From: Thiomicrorhabdus xiamenensis
Lineage (GTDB): Bacteria > Pseudomonadota > Gammaproteobacteria > Thiomicrospirales > Thiomicrospiraceae
Length of the DNA stretch: 64,000 nucleotides
Assembly (NCBI RefSeq): GCF_013282625.1
Contig: NZ_CP054020.1
Span: forward strand, 2,232,001 to 2,296,000
Reading direction: 5' to 3'
The notes below the pieces were generated by a model. It was not told the origin of the DNA. It saw nothing but the letters and a program-made list of their open reading frames with translations, and searched no databases. A program made the position numbers and the translations under genes. Below, in pieces: positions 46,255-55,897 of this stretch. How positions within the stretch are numbered: position 1 is the first letter of the stretch; every line of letters begins with the position of its first letter.

Positions 46255-47229
46255 ATGTTATTTATCACCAACCGATTCCCTAAAGGCTCGATCCGCAGCC
46301 GAAAAAACCGTCCTTTCAAATTCGACCTGAACAATAACGCGCCAAGCAACTCCGTCTTTTACTGCCAGCGACACCCCGATGGCAGCATGAATGAAATCAT
46401 GGGCGAAAACCTGATGAGCGAGCTGAAAAAATCCGATTACCGACAAGTCCTGCTATATATTCACGGCTACTCGAATCTTCCGGATGACGTCTTCGAAGCC
46501 GCTCAAGAATTTCAGCAACTCTGCGATCGCGAAAAACCGAAAGAAGTTCTGGTGGTGCCCGTGATCTGGCCTTGCGACAACGATCTGGGCATTATCAACG
46601 ACTACTGGGACGATCAGAAATCCGCCGACAGCAGTGCCAGTTCTTTCTCGCGGGCGCTTAACCACTTTATGCAGTGGCGTGATCAAGAAGCCCATAAACC
46701 CGATTACGCCCCCTGTCTGAAAAGAATCAACGTACTCGCTCATTCCATGGGCAACCGGGTATTGCGCGAAACCCTGCAAGCTTGGAACAAATACGATCTT
46801 GGCGCCGGGGTTCCGATGCTCTTTCGCAATACGTTTCTGGTTGCCGCAGATATCGAAAACGAGTCGGTTCACCGTGACGAGCGTGGCCGCCTTATCAGTG
46901 ACGCTTCGCGCAATGTCGTAGTCTATTTCGCCGGTGACGACCTGGCCCTCAGAGCCAGTAAAGTGGCGAATGTCAGAAATAAAGTCGCCTCGCGCCGTCT
47001 TGGTCATTCCGGCCCTGAAAACATGAACAAGACGCCGCAGAATGTCTACAAGGTGGACTGCGATGACGTCAACAGCCGTTACGACCTTAAAGGGCACAGC
47101 TACTTCAGAAGCGACGGTGACGGCAACCCCGGGCTGGTGTTCAAACATATCTTCCAGTGCATTCACAGCGGACGTGTTTTTCCAGAAGATCCGGATCAGC
47201 GCTCAACCGTTATTCGTTACGAAGATTAG
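46255..47229 (+). CDS. DUF900-type alpha/beta hydrolase
   Basis: 324 residues without a signal peptide. The alpha/beta-hydrolase core shows LLYIHGYSN (oxyanion loop), the nucleophile elbow LAHSMGNRVLRETL (GxSxG-like, Ser in HSMGN) and a late DLKGHSYF His candidate. DUF900 proteins are predicted esterases or lipases of unknown substrate. The ATG is preceded by AAGGAAG. A peptidoglycan-binding lysozyme-like gene follows 42 bases later, so the two may act together. Confidence 0.85.
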   Translation: MLFITNRFPKGSIRSRKNRPFKFDLNNNAPSNSVFYCQRHPDGSMNEIMGENLMSELKKSDYRQVLLYIHGYSNLPDDVFEAAQEFQQLCDREKPKEVLVVPVIWPCDNDLGIINDYWDDQKSADSSASSFSRALNHFMQWRDQEAHKPDYAPCLKRINVLAHSMGNRVLRETLQAWNKYDLGAGVPMLFRNTFLVAADIENESVHRDERGRLISDASRNVVVYFAGDDLALRASKVANVRNKVASRRLGHSGPENMNKTPQNVYKVDCDDVNSRYDLKGHSYFRSDGDGNPGLVFKHIFQCIHSGRVFPEDPDQRSTVIRYED

Positions 47230-47271
47230 TCCTATGCCAGGCGATCAACTGAGATTAGGAAAGGAGCGAAG

Positions 47272-48141
47272 ATGACTCATCCAACGCTACAAAGACATAC
47301 GATCAGCGATGCGGTCAAACCCTTGCAATCGCTGCTTAACCGTGTCGGAGCCATGCTTTCCGTCGATGGGGATTTCGGCCCGGGAACCGAACGCGGCGTG
47401 CGTTTTGCGCAAGAAGCCGCCAATCAAACGGTCACTGGGATTGCCGGCAGCGAATTATGGCAGTGGCTGGAAGCCCAACCTGAACCCTTTGAGCGTCTGA
47501 ATACGGACGGTATCGCCTTTATCGCCCGGGAAGAGACTGGCGGTTTAGCTTTTTACGAACGCTTTACCAAATGGCCGCACTATCCGGGACATGCCAGTGG
47601 CATCACGATCGGTGTCGGCTATGATCTGCGTTTTCATTCACTCGACGCCTTTGAAAATGACTGGGGAGAACTTCTATCGCAGGAGGTTGTTAACGAACTG
47701 AGCAAAGATATCGGGCACAAAGGCAACAGACAGAGAAGCGACGAACTCAAGGAACTGGATATCAACATCCCTTTTACGGCCGCCTGGCAGGTCTTTTCCC
47801 GTTATACCATTCCCAATTTTTTTACACAGACCGAATCAATCTACCCTTCCATCAGCACATTGCCTAAACCGCTTCGCTCCGTTCTGGTAAGCCTGGTTTA
47901 CAATCGCGGTACCTCGCTGAACGGCTCTCGACGTCGCGAAATGCGCAATATTCAGCAAATCCTGCAAGAAGCAGAAAATTCAGGACTTTCAGAAACCGAG
48001 CGTAAAACGATTCTTAATCGTGTCGAAGATGAAATTCTCTCGATGCAACGTCTATGGTCAACAAGTTCCGGATTGAATAAACGCCGTCAGGCAGAAGCGA
48101 ATATGTGGCGTCAGGCGCTGCATCAATGGCAGGATGTTTGA
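47272..48141 (+). CDS. Peptidoglycan-binding and lysozyme-like (GH24/pesticin-type) protein
   Basis: 289 residues. Residues about 15-65 are a PG_binding_1 domain (LLNRVGAMLSVDGDFGPGTERGV). The rest is lysozyme-like: FIAREETGG, GITIGVGYDLRF, the catalytic Glu-x-Asp/Thr arrangement of phage-type muramidases, and LVSLVYNRGTSL. There is no signal peptide, so it would need lysis or a secretion system to reach peptidoglycan. AAAGGAG precedes the start. It looks like an endolysin or an antibacterial effector, but no phage or T6SS gene is near. Confidence 0.82.
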   Translation: MTHPTLQRHTISDAVKPLQSLLNRVGAMLSVDGDFGPGTERGVRFAQEAANQTVTGIAGSELWQWLEAQPEPFERLNTDGIAFIAREETGGLAFYERFTKWPHYPGHASGITIGVGYDLRFHSLDAFENDWGELLSQEVVNELSKDIGHKGNRQRSDELKELDINIPFTAAWQVFSRYTIPNFFTQTESIYPSISTLPKPLRSVLVSLVYNRGTSLNGSRRREMRNIQQILQEAENSGLSETERKTILNRVEDEILSMQRLWSTSSGLNKRRQAEANMWRQALHQWQDV

Positions 48142-48162
48142 GTCCGGGAACAGGACTCTTTG
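48138..48162 (+). terminator. Hairpin overlapping the lysozyme-like gene stop
   Basis: GAGTCC, loop GGGAACA, GGACTC followed by three Ts. Weak. Confidence 0.4.
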
Positions 48163-48178
48163 AAATGCGTAGGTTTCA

Positions 48179-48946
48179 TCAATTATGTAACGCTTTACGC
48201 TCTGCGGATAACATCTCCTGTTCGTGCCGCGCTTTGGACTCCAGCGGTACACCAAGCAAGAGATTTTTCAGGGTCCTTTTGATCTGATCGCGCATCATCT
48301 GATCGATTGCAGGATCGTAATCAACCTCGATCCCCTGAGGTTTTTCAAAACGCTCGTCAGGCGGATTTTCCTGACGGACTTCAACCGCTTCCTCTACCGA
48401 AGTGACGCCCATAATCTGACTGATAGTTTTGAGCGGAAAACCGGTTCCGGAGATGGTAAAAACCTTAACCCCGGTCGCGCTGGTCATATCGCAGCGGTAG
48501 CCATGCAGAGTGAGAATATCCTTCTGAACCTTCCCTTGCATGCCTTTTAGCAGGTAAACCCCATTTTTACCGGCATTTTCGGCGATTTTAGCCTGTTCTT
48601 CCGCCGTGTATTTATCCAGCTCCTGTTTGAAAATCTTGGTGGGATTGCTGGTTTTGACCGCAGAATGATTCACCATATCGAAAGTATAAATCCATTCCGG
48701 TTCGGTAATGACAATCTCTTTCTGCTGCTGCTTCATACCGAATACGCTCATCGAAAGATCGCTGTACTCCGCGCTTTTTCGGCCATATTCGCGAACGAAA
48801 ACGGTCTTGGTTCCACTCATGGTTCCCTGAACCTGATAAGTCACCACGGCTTCTTTAAAAGGCAACTTCGGATCGTACCAGGTACCGGAGAAAGCAAGAT
48901 GGGAAAATACAAGCAGCCCAACGGCAACCATTGATCGAAAAAACAT
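48179..48946 (-). CDS. Periplasmic protein of unknown function
   Basis: 255 residues from the ATG at 48944-48946, which opens into a signal peptide (about 1-20, ending FSGTWYDP); an upstream extension lacks sense. The mature part is mostly beta-type (YQVQGTMSGTKTVFVREYGRKSAEY, EWIYTFDMVNHSAVKT, GVKVFTISGTGFPLKTI) followed by a charged helical tail. It resembles a lipoprotein-carrier-like beta fold, but I cannot name the family. Confidence 0.7.
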   Translation of the reverse strand: MFFRSMVAVGLLVFSHLAFSGTWYDPKLPFKEAVVTYQVQGTMSGTKTVFVREYGRKSAEYSDLSMSVFGMKQQQKEIVITEPEWIYTFDMVNHSAVKTSNPTKIFKQELDKYTAEEQAKIAENAGKNGVYLLKGMQGKVQKDILTLHGYRCDMTSATGVKVFTISGTGFPLKTISQIMGVTSVEEAVEVRQENPPDERFEKPQGIEVDYDPAIDQMMRDQIKRTLKNLLLGVPLESKARHEQEMLSAERKALHN

Positions 48947-49156
48947 TACGTCATTACCTTGCAGAAAGCGATGCTGACAGCATACCTCTAAAAAACAGGG
49001 AAATGTATAGCGAAGACCGGTGTCGCTCTGCTTTGTGTACGCTAAATTGACAGTCATCAACTCGCGCTCTATACAGAGAATTTCATAAAAAAATCAAGGT
49101 GATAGAAAAAACCACTCTATAGCATAAACGCGCCCCTGATCCAGCACACATTCAAG

Positions 49157-50125
49157 CTAAAACCATTTTCGCCATTTGAAAATAACCAGCTGGATGGCAA
49201 TCAAAACAACCACAAGCCAGATGAAATAACGGAATGCCTGCGGATTATCCGCTCCGGGGATACCACCGACATTGATTCCCAGAAGCCCGGTTAAAAATCC
49301 CAGCGGCAGAAAAACCGCCGTAATAATCGACAGCAGATACATCCGGTTATTGAGTTGTTCACTGAGCCGGTTCTGCAGCTCTTCCTGACCGACGACGGCT
49401 CTTTCCCGTAGAGCTTCGAGGTCTTCCAGGGTTAAGGTGATACGATCAACTACTTCGCGTAACTCCACACGTTCCGAAGCCGTCATCCACGGCAGTTTTT
49501 CCAGAGAGAAGCGCAGTAATGCCTCTTTCTGCGGTGCCAGATAACGGCGCATCGCAATCACCTGGCGGCGCAAGCTGCTGAGCTCCGAACGCAGGCGCGC
49601 ACTACTGTGTTCGATAACCTGATCTTCGAGGTTTGCCATATGTTCTTCGAACTCATCGACCACTTCACCGATTTTCCAGACCATGCGGCCGGCAAGATCC
49701 ACCATCAGTTCCGCCAGAGTCGTCGGCCCTTTATTCTTCATCAACGCCTGAGAAACCTCTTCCACGGAAGCCAGATCACGACGTAAGGTGGTGATTAAGC
49801 GCCCTTCCTCATACCATAGACGCAGAGCGATCATATCTTCCGGATCGGCGTTGGGGTTCATATTTACGCCTCGCCATGCCATCAGGGTACCGTTATCGAA
49901 TTGACTGAAACGCGGTCTGGATTCGCTGCTCAACAGAGTTTCGGCAACTGAAATATCCAGATTCGATCCGTGAAACAACCACTCTTTAACAGAGAACACA
50001 CTGTAATCCAGGTGAATCCATAATTCGCCATCTCCCGGTTTCCAGCTCTGTAACTGCTGCCATTCCAGTTTTTTGGCACCACCTTGCCCATCCAGCAATA
50101 AAGCGTGAATTAAACCGTCCTGCAT
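49157..50125 (-). CDS. zntB: Zinc transporter ZntB (CorA/MIT family)
   Basis: 322 residues from the ATG at 50123-50125 (AGGGGG upstream). A long cytoplasmic domain is followed by two C-terminal membrane helices; the loop motif GLLGINVGGIPGA is the ZntB version of the CorA GMN motif, and the protein ends with basic residues. ZntB moves zinc across the inner membrane. Independently transcribed, after a strong terminator. Confidence 0.93.
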   Translation of the reverse strand: MQDGLIHALLLDGQGGAKKLEWQQLQSWKPGDGELWIHLDYSVFSVKEWLFHGSNLDISVAETLLSSESRPRFSQFDNGTLMAWRGVNMNPNADPEDMIALRLWYEEGRLITTLRRDLASVEEVSQALMKNKGPTTLAELMVDLAGRMVWKIGEVVDEFEEHMANLEDQVIEHSSARLRSELSSLRRQVIAMRRYLAPQKEALLRFSLEKLPWMTASERVELREVVDRITLTLEDLEALRERAVVGQEELQNRLSEQLNNRMYLLSIITAVFLPLGFLTGLLGINVGGIPGADNPQAFRYFIWLVVVLIAIQLVIFKWRKWF

Positions 50126-50145
50126 GTACACCCCCTGGTAAATAT

Positions 50146-50194
50146 GCATAAAAAAACCCCGGCAATGCCTCTATTCTGCATGACCGGGGTTTAT
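50146..50194 (-). terminator. Intrinsic terminator after the OsmC-family gene
   Basis: On the minus strand AAACCCCGG..CCGGGGTTT with an inner ATGC/GCAT pairing, followed by Ts. Confidence 0.9.
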
Positions 50195-50220
50195 TTGAAA
50201 ACGCTTTTTAACGGCGAGAA

Positions 50221-50640
50221 TCAGACTTCGATAATTTCGAAGTCGTGCGACATTTCCACCGTTGCTTCCAGCATTTTGGAAACCGAGCAGTATTTTTCCG
50301 CCGAAAGATCGACAGCTCGTTTAACTTTTTTATCGTTCAATTCGCTACCGTAAACTTTAAAGTGCACATGAATTTTAGTGAACACTTTAGGAATTTCCGA
50401 GGAGCGTTCCGACTCGATTTCGATCTGTACGTCCTTGATATCCTGACTCATCTTCTGCAGCATCATCACCACATCAATGCCAGTGCAGCCGCCAAGCCCC
50501 ATCAGAACCATCTCCATCGGGCGCGGGCCGGTGTTTTCACCACCGACTTCCGGCGCCGCATCCATACGTACCGTGTGCCCGGTACTGGCCGTTGCATCAA
50601 ATGCCATACCAGAACCTTGCCATTTTACAATCGTCGTCAT
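50221..50640 (-). CDS. OsmC-family protein (YhfA-like)
   Basis: 139 residues. OsmC/Ohr fold with the catalytic cysteine pair: the family motif GLGGCTGIDVVMMLQ and, later, SAEKYCSVSKML. Members reduce organic hydroperoxides using paired cysteines; the YhfA branch has no settled substrate. GAGGAG precedes the ATG. It follows ornithine decarboxylase by 27 bases and probably shares its transcript. Confidence 0.9.
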   Translation of the reverse strand: MTTIVKWQGSGMAFDATASTGHTVRMDAAPEVGGENTGPRPMEMVLMGLGGCTGIDVVMMLQKMSQDIKDVQIEIESERSSEIPKVFTKIHVHFKVYGSELNDKKVKRAVDLSAEKYCSVSKMLEATVEMSHDFEIIEV

Positions 50641-50667
50641 TGTCGCTCCTCGTTATTCTTATCGCGC

Positions 50668-51867
50668 TTAGAGTGCTTCGCTTTCCGGGTCGAAAATATC
50701 TTCGACCACGACCACTTTCGGCTTAGGATAGTAGTTGAACTCGGTAGCCGATGCAATAGTGTAGGCCCCCATCTGCTTACCGATCAGAATATCGCCAACC
50801 TCCAGCTCAGGCAGCTCGATATCTTCGGCAACCACATCGATCGAGTCGCAGGTCGGGCCCGCCAGTACGCTCGGGAAGAACTCACCGGTCGGGTCAAACG
50901 GCTTTAACGGAGCGATCGGATAAGCGGCATGGTCAAACATCTGACCACTGAAACCACCGTAAACTCCGTCATCCAGGTAATACCACATACGCGCGCCGCG
51001 TTTTGCTTTACCGACCACAGAGACCACTTCGATCATTGCCGGGCCGGAGATAAAACGTCCCGGTTCGGCAAACACGTCAACGCCTTGTGGGAGTTCAGCC
51101 AATGCTTCGTTAATCGGCACACAGAAATCTGCAATCGGAGACACCGACTCCTGATAGACAATCGGAAAGCCGCCGCCGATATCCAGGAATTTCCAGTCCA
51201 CATGACTCATCACTTTCATCGCTGCGACACTGGAACGAACCGCATTGACATGTGTCATCGGCGACATCGACTGCGAACCGACGTGGAAAGACAGACCAAC
51301 GACACTGATACCGTGAGCCGCCGCATCATCCACCAGACGAGGCAGTTCTTCCAGCGTACAGCCGAATTTACGCGACAGATCAACCACCGCCTGCGGACTG
51401 CGGAAACTGACACGAATAATCAGTTCGACTTGTCCGGCATATGGATAGAACTTCTGCATCTCGGCGAAGTTATCGACCACAAAACGGGTACAGCCGAACT
51501 CCAAAGCGCGTTTGATCTCTTTGTCTTTTTTAATCGGGTGGGTATGAATACACTGATCGCCGGTAATCCCCAGGGATTCGACCAGCTCCACTTCACCAAT
51601 GGTCGCCAGATCAAAATAAGAACCCAGTTTCTTCAGACGCTTGATCAGCTCCGGATGCGAAAGCGACTTTAGAGCGTAAAACAGCTTGGTGTTCGGCAGA
51701 GCCGCTTGCAGTGATTTGAACTGATAATCGACTTCCTCCAAGTCCAGCACCATAAACGGTGTTTCATGCTTGGCGACCAACTCTTGCAGGCTGGCGCGGT
51801 CAAACTGTTCCAGTTCATCAGGGTGGGTTTGTTCAGCAAAGTGCTGAATAATATCTTGAGTGTCCAT
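50668..51867 (-). CDS. Ornithine decarboxylase, fold III (eukaryotic-type)
   Basis: 399 residues. PLP-binding Lys67 in FYALKSLS, the glycine-rich phosphate site DIGGGFP, and the dimer-interface Cys in GPTCDSID match fold-III ornithine/diaminopimelate-like decarboxylases. It makes putrescine from ornithine (lysine decarboxylation is also possible in this family) for the SpeE reaction. It is third after speD and speE on the same strand; a GCC-rich hairpin lies between. Confidence 0.9.
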   Translation of the reverse strand: MDTQDIIQHFAEQTHPDELEQFDRASLQELVAKHETPFMVLDLEEVDYQFKSLQAALPNTKLFYALKSLSHPELIKRLKKLGSYFDLATIGEVELVESLGITGDQCIHTHPIKKDKEIKRALEFGCTRFVVDNFAEMQKFYPYAGQVELIIRVSFRSPQAVVDLSRKFGCTLEELPRLVDDAAAHGISVVGLSFHVGSQSMSPMTHVNAVRSSVAAMKVMSHVDWKFLDIGGGFPIVYQESVSPIADFCVPINEALAELPQGVDVFAEPGRFISGPAMIEVVSVVGKAKRGARMWYYLDDGVYGGFSGQMFDHAAYPIAPLKPFDPTGEFFPSVLAGPTCDSIDVVAEDIELPELEVGDILIGKQMGAYTIASATEFNYYPKPKVVVVEDIFDPESEAL

Positions 51868-51908
51868 TCGACTCTATTTAAACCTCAAAAACGAGAGAAC
51901 CCATTGGC

Positions 51909-51936
51909 TCAAAACCGCCGATTGAAAGGCGGTTTA
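51909..51936 (-). terminator. Hairpin between speE and ornithine decarboxylase
   Basis: On the minus strand AAACCGCC, loop TTTCAATC, GGCGGTTTTG. With a short T-run this may be an attenuator within the polyamine operon. Confidence 0.55.
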
Positions 51937-51985
51937 GTGTTACTGTGGCTCAAAATTAACTGCAATCTCTGTATAAATTAGCAGC

Positions 51986-52837
51986 TTAAGCAATGGCATC
52001 CAGCACATATTGAGGCAGTGCGAATGCGCCCTTATGCACTTCAGGAGTATAGAAGCGCGTTTTGATTCCGGACTGCTTAAAACGCTGCTGCAGAGTTTCC
52101 AGAGAAACCTCTTTGAGCGCTAAGTTATCGGTTGCCCACGCAAAGGTCATAATACCTCCGACATAGGTCGGTACAGCACCGGAATAAAAACTCGCTTGCG
52201 CAAACAATGGAGACAGACGTTTATGTGTGGTTGACACTTCGTCAGTCTGCATAAAACTTACGCCGTTCTGGGCGACAAAGACACCGCCGTCGTTCAGACA
52301 GTTTTTGATCCCCTGATAGAAACGCGAAGTGAACAGAACTTCGCCCGGCCCCATAGGATCGGTCGAATCGGAAATAATCACATCGAATTTTTCCGTACAC
52401 TCGTTGACGAAATCGACGCCGTCGGCAATAACAATATTGGCTTTCGGGTTATCGTAAGCGCCCGCCGAGTGGTTCGGCAGATATTTCACGCACATATCGA
52501 TAACCTGCTGATCGATTTCCACCTGAGTAACCGAATCCACATTTTCGTGTTTAAGCACTTCACGCAGAATTCCGCCGTCGCCGCCACCGATAATCAGTAC
52601 CTTCTTGGCATTGCCGTGCGCCATCATCGGCACATGCACCATCATCTCATGGTAAACAAACTCGTCTTTTTCGGTTGTCTGGATCACGCCATCCAACGCC
52701 ATCACCGTGCCCCACTGCTCATTTTTGAAAATAATCAGGTGTTGGTGACCGGTATTAACTTCAAACAGAACTTCATTCATCACAAAGCTCTGTCCCCAGG
52801 TCGGATAAAGTGTTTCCAGATAAGTTTGCTGACTCAT
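51986..52837 (-). CDS. speE: Polyamine aminopropyltransferase (spermidine synthase)
   Basis: 283 residues. Motifs: [36 protein letters not shown], the dcAdoMet-binding [18 protein letters not shown], and the gate/catalytic [17 protein letters not shown]. SpeE transfers an aminopropyl group from decarboxylated AdoMet to putrescine. speD lies 22 bases upstream and ornithine decarboxylase downstream, giving a complete putrescine-to-spermidine route. Confidence 0.96.
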   Translation of the reverse strand: MSQQTYLETLYPTWGQSFVMNEVLFEVNTGHQHLIIFKNEQWGTVMALDGVIQTTEKDEFVYHEMMVHVPMMAHGNAKKVLIIGGGDGGILREVLKHENVDSVTQVEIDQQVIDMCVKYLPNHSAGAYDNPKANIVIADGVDFVNECTEKFDVIISDSTDPMGPGEVLFTSRFYQGIKNCLNDGGVFVAQNGVSFMQTDEVSTTHKRLSPLFAQASFYSGAVPTYVGGIMTFAWATDNLALKEVSLETLQQRFKQSGIKTRFYTPEVHKGAFALPQYVLDAIA

Positions 52838-52858
52838 TAGACTGTCCTTTTGCTTGCC

Positions 52859-53359
52859 TTACTGTTTCGCGTTCTCGACTTCGCCGCGCAGAATGGTATC
52901 GACTTTAACGTCGCTCGGCGTAAATGCCGCCTGCAACACTTCAATCGCTTTTTCCGGCTCAGAATCGCCGCACATGAAGACGTCGAAAGCCGCATAGTTG
53001 CGCTCCGGCCATGAGTGAACCGAAATGTGCGATTCAGCAAGCACCGCGACACCGGAAATTCCGCCGTTCGGCGTAAAGTGGTGCAGGTGAATATGCAACA
53101 GAGTCGCTTTGGCTTTTTCCACCGCTTCACGCAGTGCACTTTCCATCACTTCAAGATTATCCAGGTTGCTTGCGCCCCAAAGGTCGATAATCAGATGCGT
53201 TCCGGCAAAGACTTTACCGTCACGGCAGATGAAGTGATCCAATGTCTGATCTTCAACCGCTTGATCGTGGGTTGGCCAGGTATCGTCGATAATCGTAGTT
53301 TTTTCAACGACTTCAAAATGGTCATTACTGGTGACCAGAATATTTTCTGAATGCGGCAT
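52859..53359 (-). CDS. speD: S-adenosylmethionine decarboxylase proenzyme (class 1B)
   Basis: 166 residues. The self-cleavage site is Glu109-Ser110 in LAESHISVHSWPE; Ser110 becomes the pyruvoyl cofactor. The catalytic Cys is in FDVFMCGDSEP. It makes decarboxylated AdoMet for SpeE, and leads the speD-speE-odc unit. About 360 bases of empty sequence lie upstream. Confidence 0.95.
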   Translation of the reverse strand: MPHSENILVTSNDHFEVVEKTTIIDDTWPTHDQAVEDQTLDHFICRDGKVFAGTHLIIDLWGASNLDNLEVMESALREAVEKAKATLLHIHLHHFTPNGGISGVAVLAESHISVHSWPERNYAAFDVFMCGDSEPEKAIEVLQAAFTPSDVKVDTILRGEVENAKQ

Positions 53360-53722
53360 TCTAGGAGTACCTTTATAAAAACACCCGTTAGAAAAGGAAA
53401 GTAACGGATGAATGATTAATTATTAGTCCGACAAACAAAGGCTAGTTTGCCAAACCCCAGCCACGCCGCTTCGCGTATTTATATTGCAAAAGCATTACGT
53501 GAGGTGTTAACCATTTTTCTTTCTGTTGCCTTCAACTCGGAGGGAGTCACACGAAGGTTTCTGTGTGAAAAAGGAAGTGGGTATTATTCTTCTTTTTGGA
53601 AAATATGCAAGCAGATTTTTTCTTTTTCTGAGGGGAAATAAAAAGCGTCGAAAAAACGCATCAACCGGTTGATTTAACTTAGAAATTCCATTATTGGAAA
53701 AATCCGTCAAAAGAGACGGTTT
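53360..53722. other. Intergenic region upstream of speD
   Basis: 363 bases. The right end holds the terminator of the HDOD gene (CCGTC/GACGG near 53702-53719). The rest should contain the speD promoter; I see no conserved site and no supported ORF. Confidence 0.5.
53695..53722 (-). terminator. Intrinsic terminator after the HDOD gene
   Basis: On the minus strand CCGTC, loop TCTTTT, GACGG followed by ATTTTT. Confidence 0.7.
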
Positions 53723-54628
53723 TCAATGGCTTGCGGTCACAAAGGTGGCCGAATTACCCCATTTTTTCAAGGCGGCGCAGGCCGAGGCAATTGCCGTATC
53801 AGGAAGTTTCAGATACTGCTTGCCCACATAGCCGTAATCCTTAAGCTCCTGGGTAATGTATTGCGCATTATCGCTACCGCTGACCAGATAACTTGATACC
53901 ACGCCCAAAGCAGCCAGATCGCAAACTTCTTTGCTGGCTGACAGCTTGCGCTCAAAGTCCTGATCATGATGAAACAGCACCGACTTGACGACCTTATTCG
54001 GCAGATTCCATTTACTGCCCAGAAGACTGCTGAAAACCGCATGATTCGTGTGATATCGCTTATCTTCCTTGAGAAACTGGGAAATGGGATTGATACGGAG
54101 GCGGTTAATCATTCCATCATAACCGTCAGGATCGTGACGGCGCATGAAAATGTATCCGGTATTCTGCAACAAACCGAGCATATAGGCCTCCGAACGGGAT
54201 ACGCCGTACACCCAGTAAGATAGCTCGGCGGCAACGATACCGATCTTCATACACTCATTAAGAATCTTCTCTTCTTCCGCTGACGAACTCAACAAGCGGG
54301 CAAAAAGCGTGGAGACAAACAGGTTAAAAACATCGTCCAGACCGATCAGATTCACCGCCGCCTTGGCATCCTGAATTACGCCCTTTTCTTCGGCAACGCA
54401 GGCATTGGCAATTTGCAGAAAGCTGGAGAGGTATTCGGGATTTCGGCTGATCAGATTGGCGATCGTAACACTGTTGGGATACGGTTTATCGAATTCTTCT
54501 TTGAGAAGCAACACCTTCTGAGGAACCGACGGCAGCGATTGCTGCGCCAGAATCGCTTTGGCAACCTGAATTTTGTCCTGCAGAGATGGGTTCAATACAC
54601 TTTGCTCCTCGATAAAAAGCCCATTCAT
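53723..54628 (-). CDS. HDOD-domain protein
   Basis: 301 residues, mostly one HDOD domain (about 20-230): LPSVPQKVLLLKEEF, NLISRNPEYLSSFLQIAN, AAVNLIGLDDVFNLFV, and the altered HD region (LGLLQNTGYI, NHAVFSSLLGSKWNLPNKVVKSVLFHHD). HDOD domains usually lack catalysis and act in signalling, often with c-di-GMP or chemotaxis systems. Confidence 0.88.
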   Translation of the reverse strand: MNGLFIEEQSVLNPSLQDKIQVAKAILAQQSLPSVPQKVLLLKEEFDKPYPNSVTIANLISRNPEYLSSFLQIANACVAEEKGVIQDAKAAVNLIGLDDVFNLFVSTLFARLLSSSAEEEKILNECMKIGIVAAELSYWVYGVSRSEAYMLGLLQNTGYIFMRRHDPDGYDGMINRLRINPISQFLKEDKRYHTNHAVFSSLLGSKWNLPNKVVKSVLFHHDQDFERKLSASKEVCDLAALGVVSSYLVSGSDNAQYITQELKDYGYVGKQYLKLPDTAIASACAALKKWGNSATFVTASH

Positions 54629-54771
54629 TATAAGGAATTATTTACAGTCACTCATTAAATGTAATTATTAGTAAACAATATCTTTTTATCCAAAACAAAC
54701 GAAATCAACTAGATTTTTGGCTTTTCCCATTCCTTTTATGGCATGAAATCCATCTCAACCGACACACGAAA

Positions 54772-55641
54772 CTACTTCGGCAAAGCGTTTAACCTCTCCC
54801 TAGAAGCCCCCTTAATACTTTCGTTACCATTAGGATTATCATAGGATTTTTGATACCAGTATCGTGCTTTTGTAATATCCTGCTGTACCCCGCATTGTCC
54901 GTATTCATAGCAGAGACCTAAATCATGCTGTGCTGACGCAATTCCCTGATTGGCGGCCTTTTCCGTCCAGTAACCATATTTCTTATCACTCGACTCAACA
55001 CCCCAGCCATAATAGTAGTACTGAGCCAGTGCGCTCTGCGCTTCTGCATGCCCTTTTTCTGCCGCTTTCTGCAACCAAACTGCAGATTGCGCAGAGTCTT
55101 TAGCAATACCTTCTCCATTTTTATACAGCATGCCTAAACGATATTGCGCTTTTACATGACCTAACTCTGCCGCCTTCTGATACCAGTATGCAGACTCTTG
55201 TAAATCCTGTGGGATCCCTTCGGCGTTACGGTACATCACTCCTAGGTTGTAGGAAGATGAAGCATCCCCTTGCTCGGCTGATTTTTTGAACAGACGCACC
55301 GCTTCCGAATAATCTTTTCGTTCATAGGCTTCAACCCCTTTGTCGAAATCACTTTTACCCTGCATGGGTGCAGCAGACTGTGTGGAAGTTTGAGATGAAG
55401 AGCTTTTTGGCGTAGGGGAAACTTTTTTTGCTTTTGAAGATTCTTCTTCCGGGCACTCTTTACGAACACAAACCATAACATCATCATATTCTGAGTGGCA
55501 CATATTTCCTTCGGAATTACATACCCATCTTATCTGTTGTTTATAATCCCACTCCACGCATTTACAGTCCAACGCAGAACAACCGCTTAAAGTCCCTAAA
55601 ATCAGTCCAGCAAAAACAACCCCAGTCACCTTTTTATACAT
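54772..55641 (-). CDS. Sel1-repeat lipoprotein
   Basis: 289 residues from the ATG at 55639-55641 (GAGG eight bases upstream). A lipobox LSGC (Cys about 21) marks lipidation. A cysteine-rich segment follows (CKCVEWDY, RWVCNSEGNMCHSEYDDVMVCVRKEC; about seven cysteines), then a serine/proline linker (about 70-95) and about five Sel1 repeats (SYNLGVMYRNAEG, QYRLGMLYKNGEG, QHDLGLCYEYGQC). Probably an envelope adaptor; the cysteine-rich N-terminal part is not one I recognise. Confidence 0.85.
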   Translation of the reverse strand: MYKKVTGVVFAGLILGTLSGCSALDCKCVEWDYKQQIRWVCNSEGNMCHSEYDDVMVCVRKECPEEESSKAKKVSPTPKSSSSQTSTQSAAPMQGKSDFDKGVEAYERKDYSEAVRLFKKSAEQGDASSSYNLGVMYRNAEGIPQDLQESAYWYQKAAELGHVKAQYRLGMLYKNGEGIAKDSAQSAVWLQKAAEKGHAEAQSALAQYYYYGWGVESSDKKYGYWTEKAANQGIASAQHDLGLCYEYGQCGVQQDITKARYWYQKSYDNPNGNESIKGASRERLNALPK

Positions 55642-55897
55642 CACCATTACCTCTACTTATTGCATCATTTACACTGTGTAATGTCATTATAATGAGTCAT
55701 TTATGGCTGTAATATCTTGACAGACTGATTGGCGTATAAAGTTACTGTCTGAATTGATTCAAGTCAGTTTAACGGCAAAATACAGGAGATAAAAAAAGCG
55801 ATTTAAGTACGACAGGGCATTTCGTTACAGGGAAATACTGAAAAATCTTGCGCAGATGCACCGCCAAAGAGAGAGCGGCGCACACAGGAAAGGGAAC
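55642..55897. other. Intergenic region between trpC end and the Sel1 lipoprotein start
   Basis: About 250 bases, AT-rich. No clear terminator, RNA or ORF is seen. Confidence 0.45.

Noticed and set aside
53447-53641. 64-codon open frame upstream of speD
   Set aside because: Low-quality translation in AT-rich intergenic sequence without a ribosome site.
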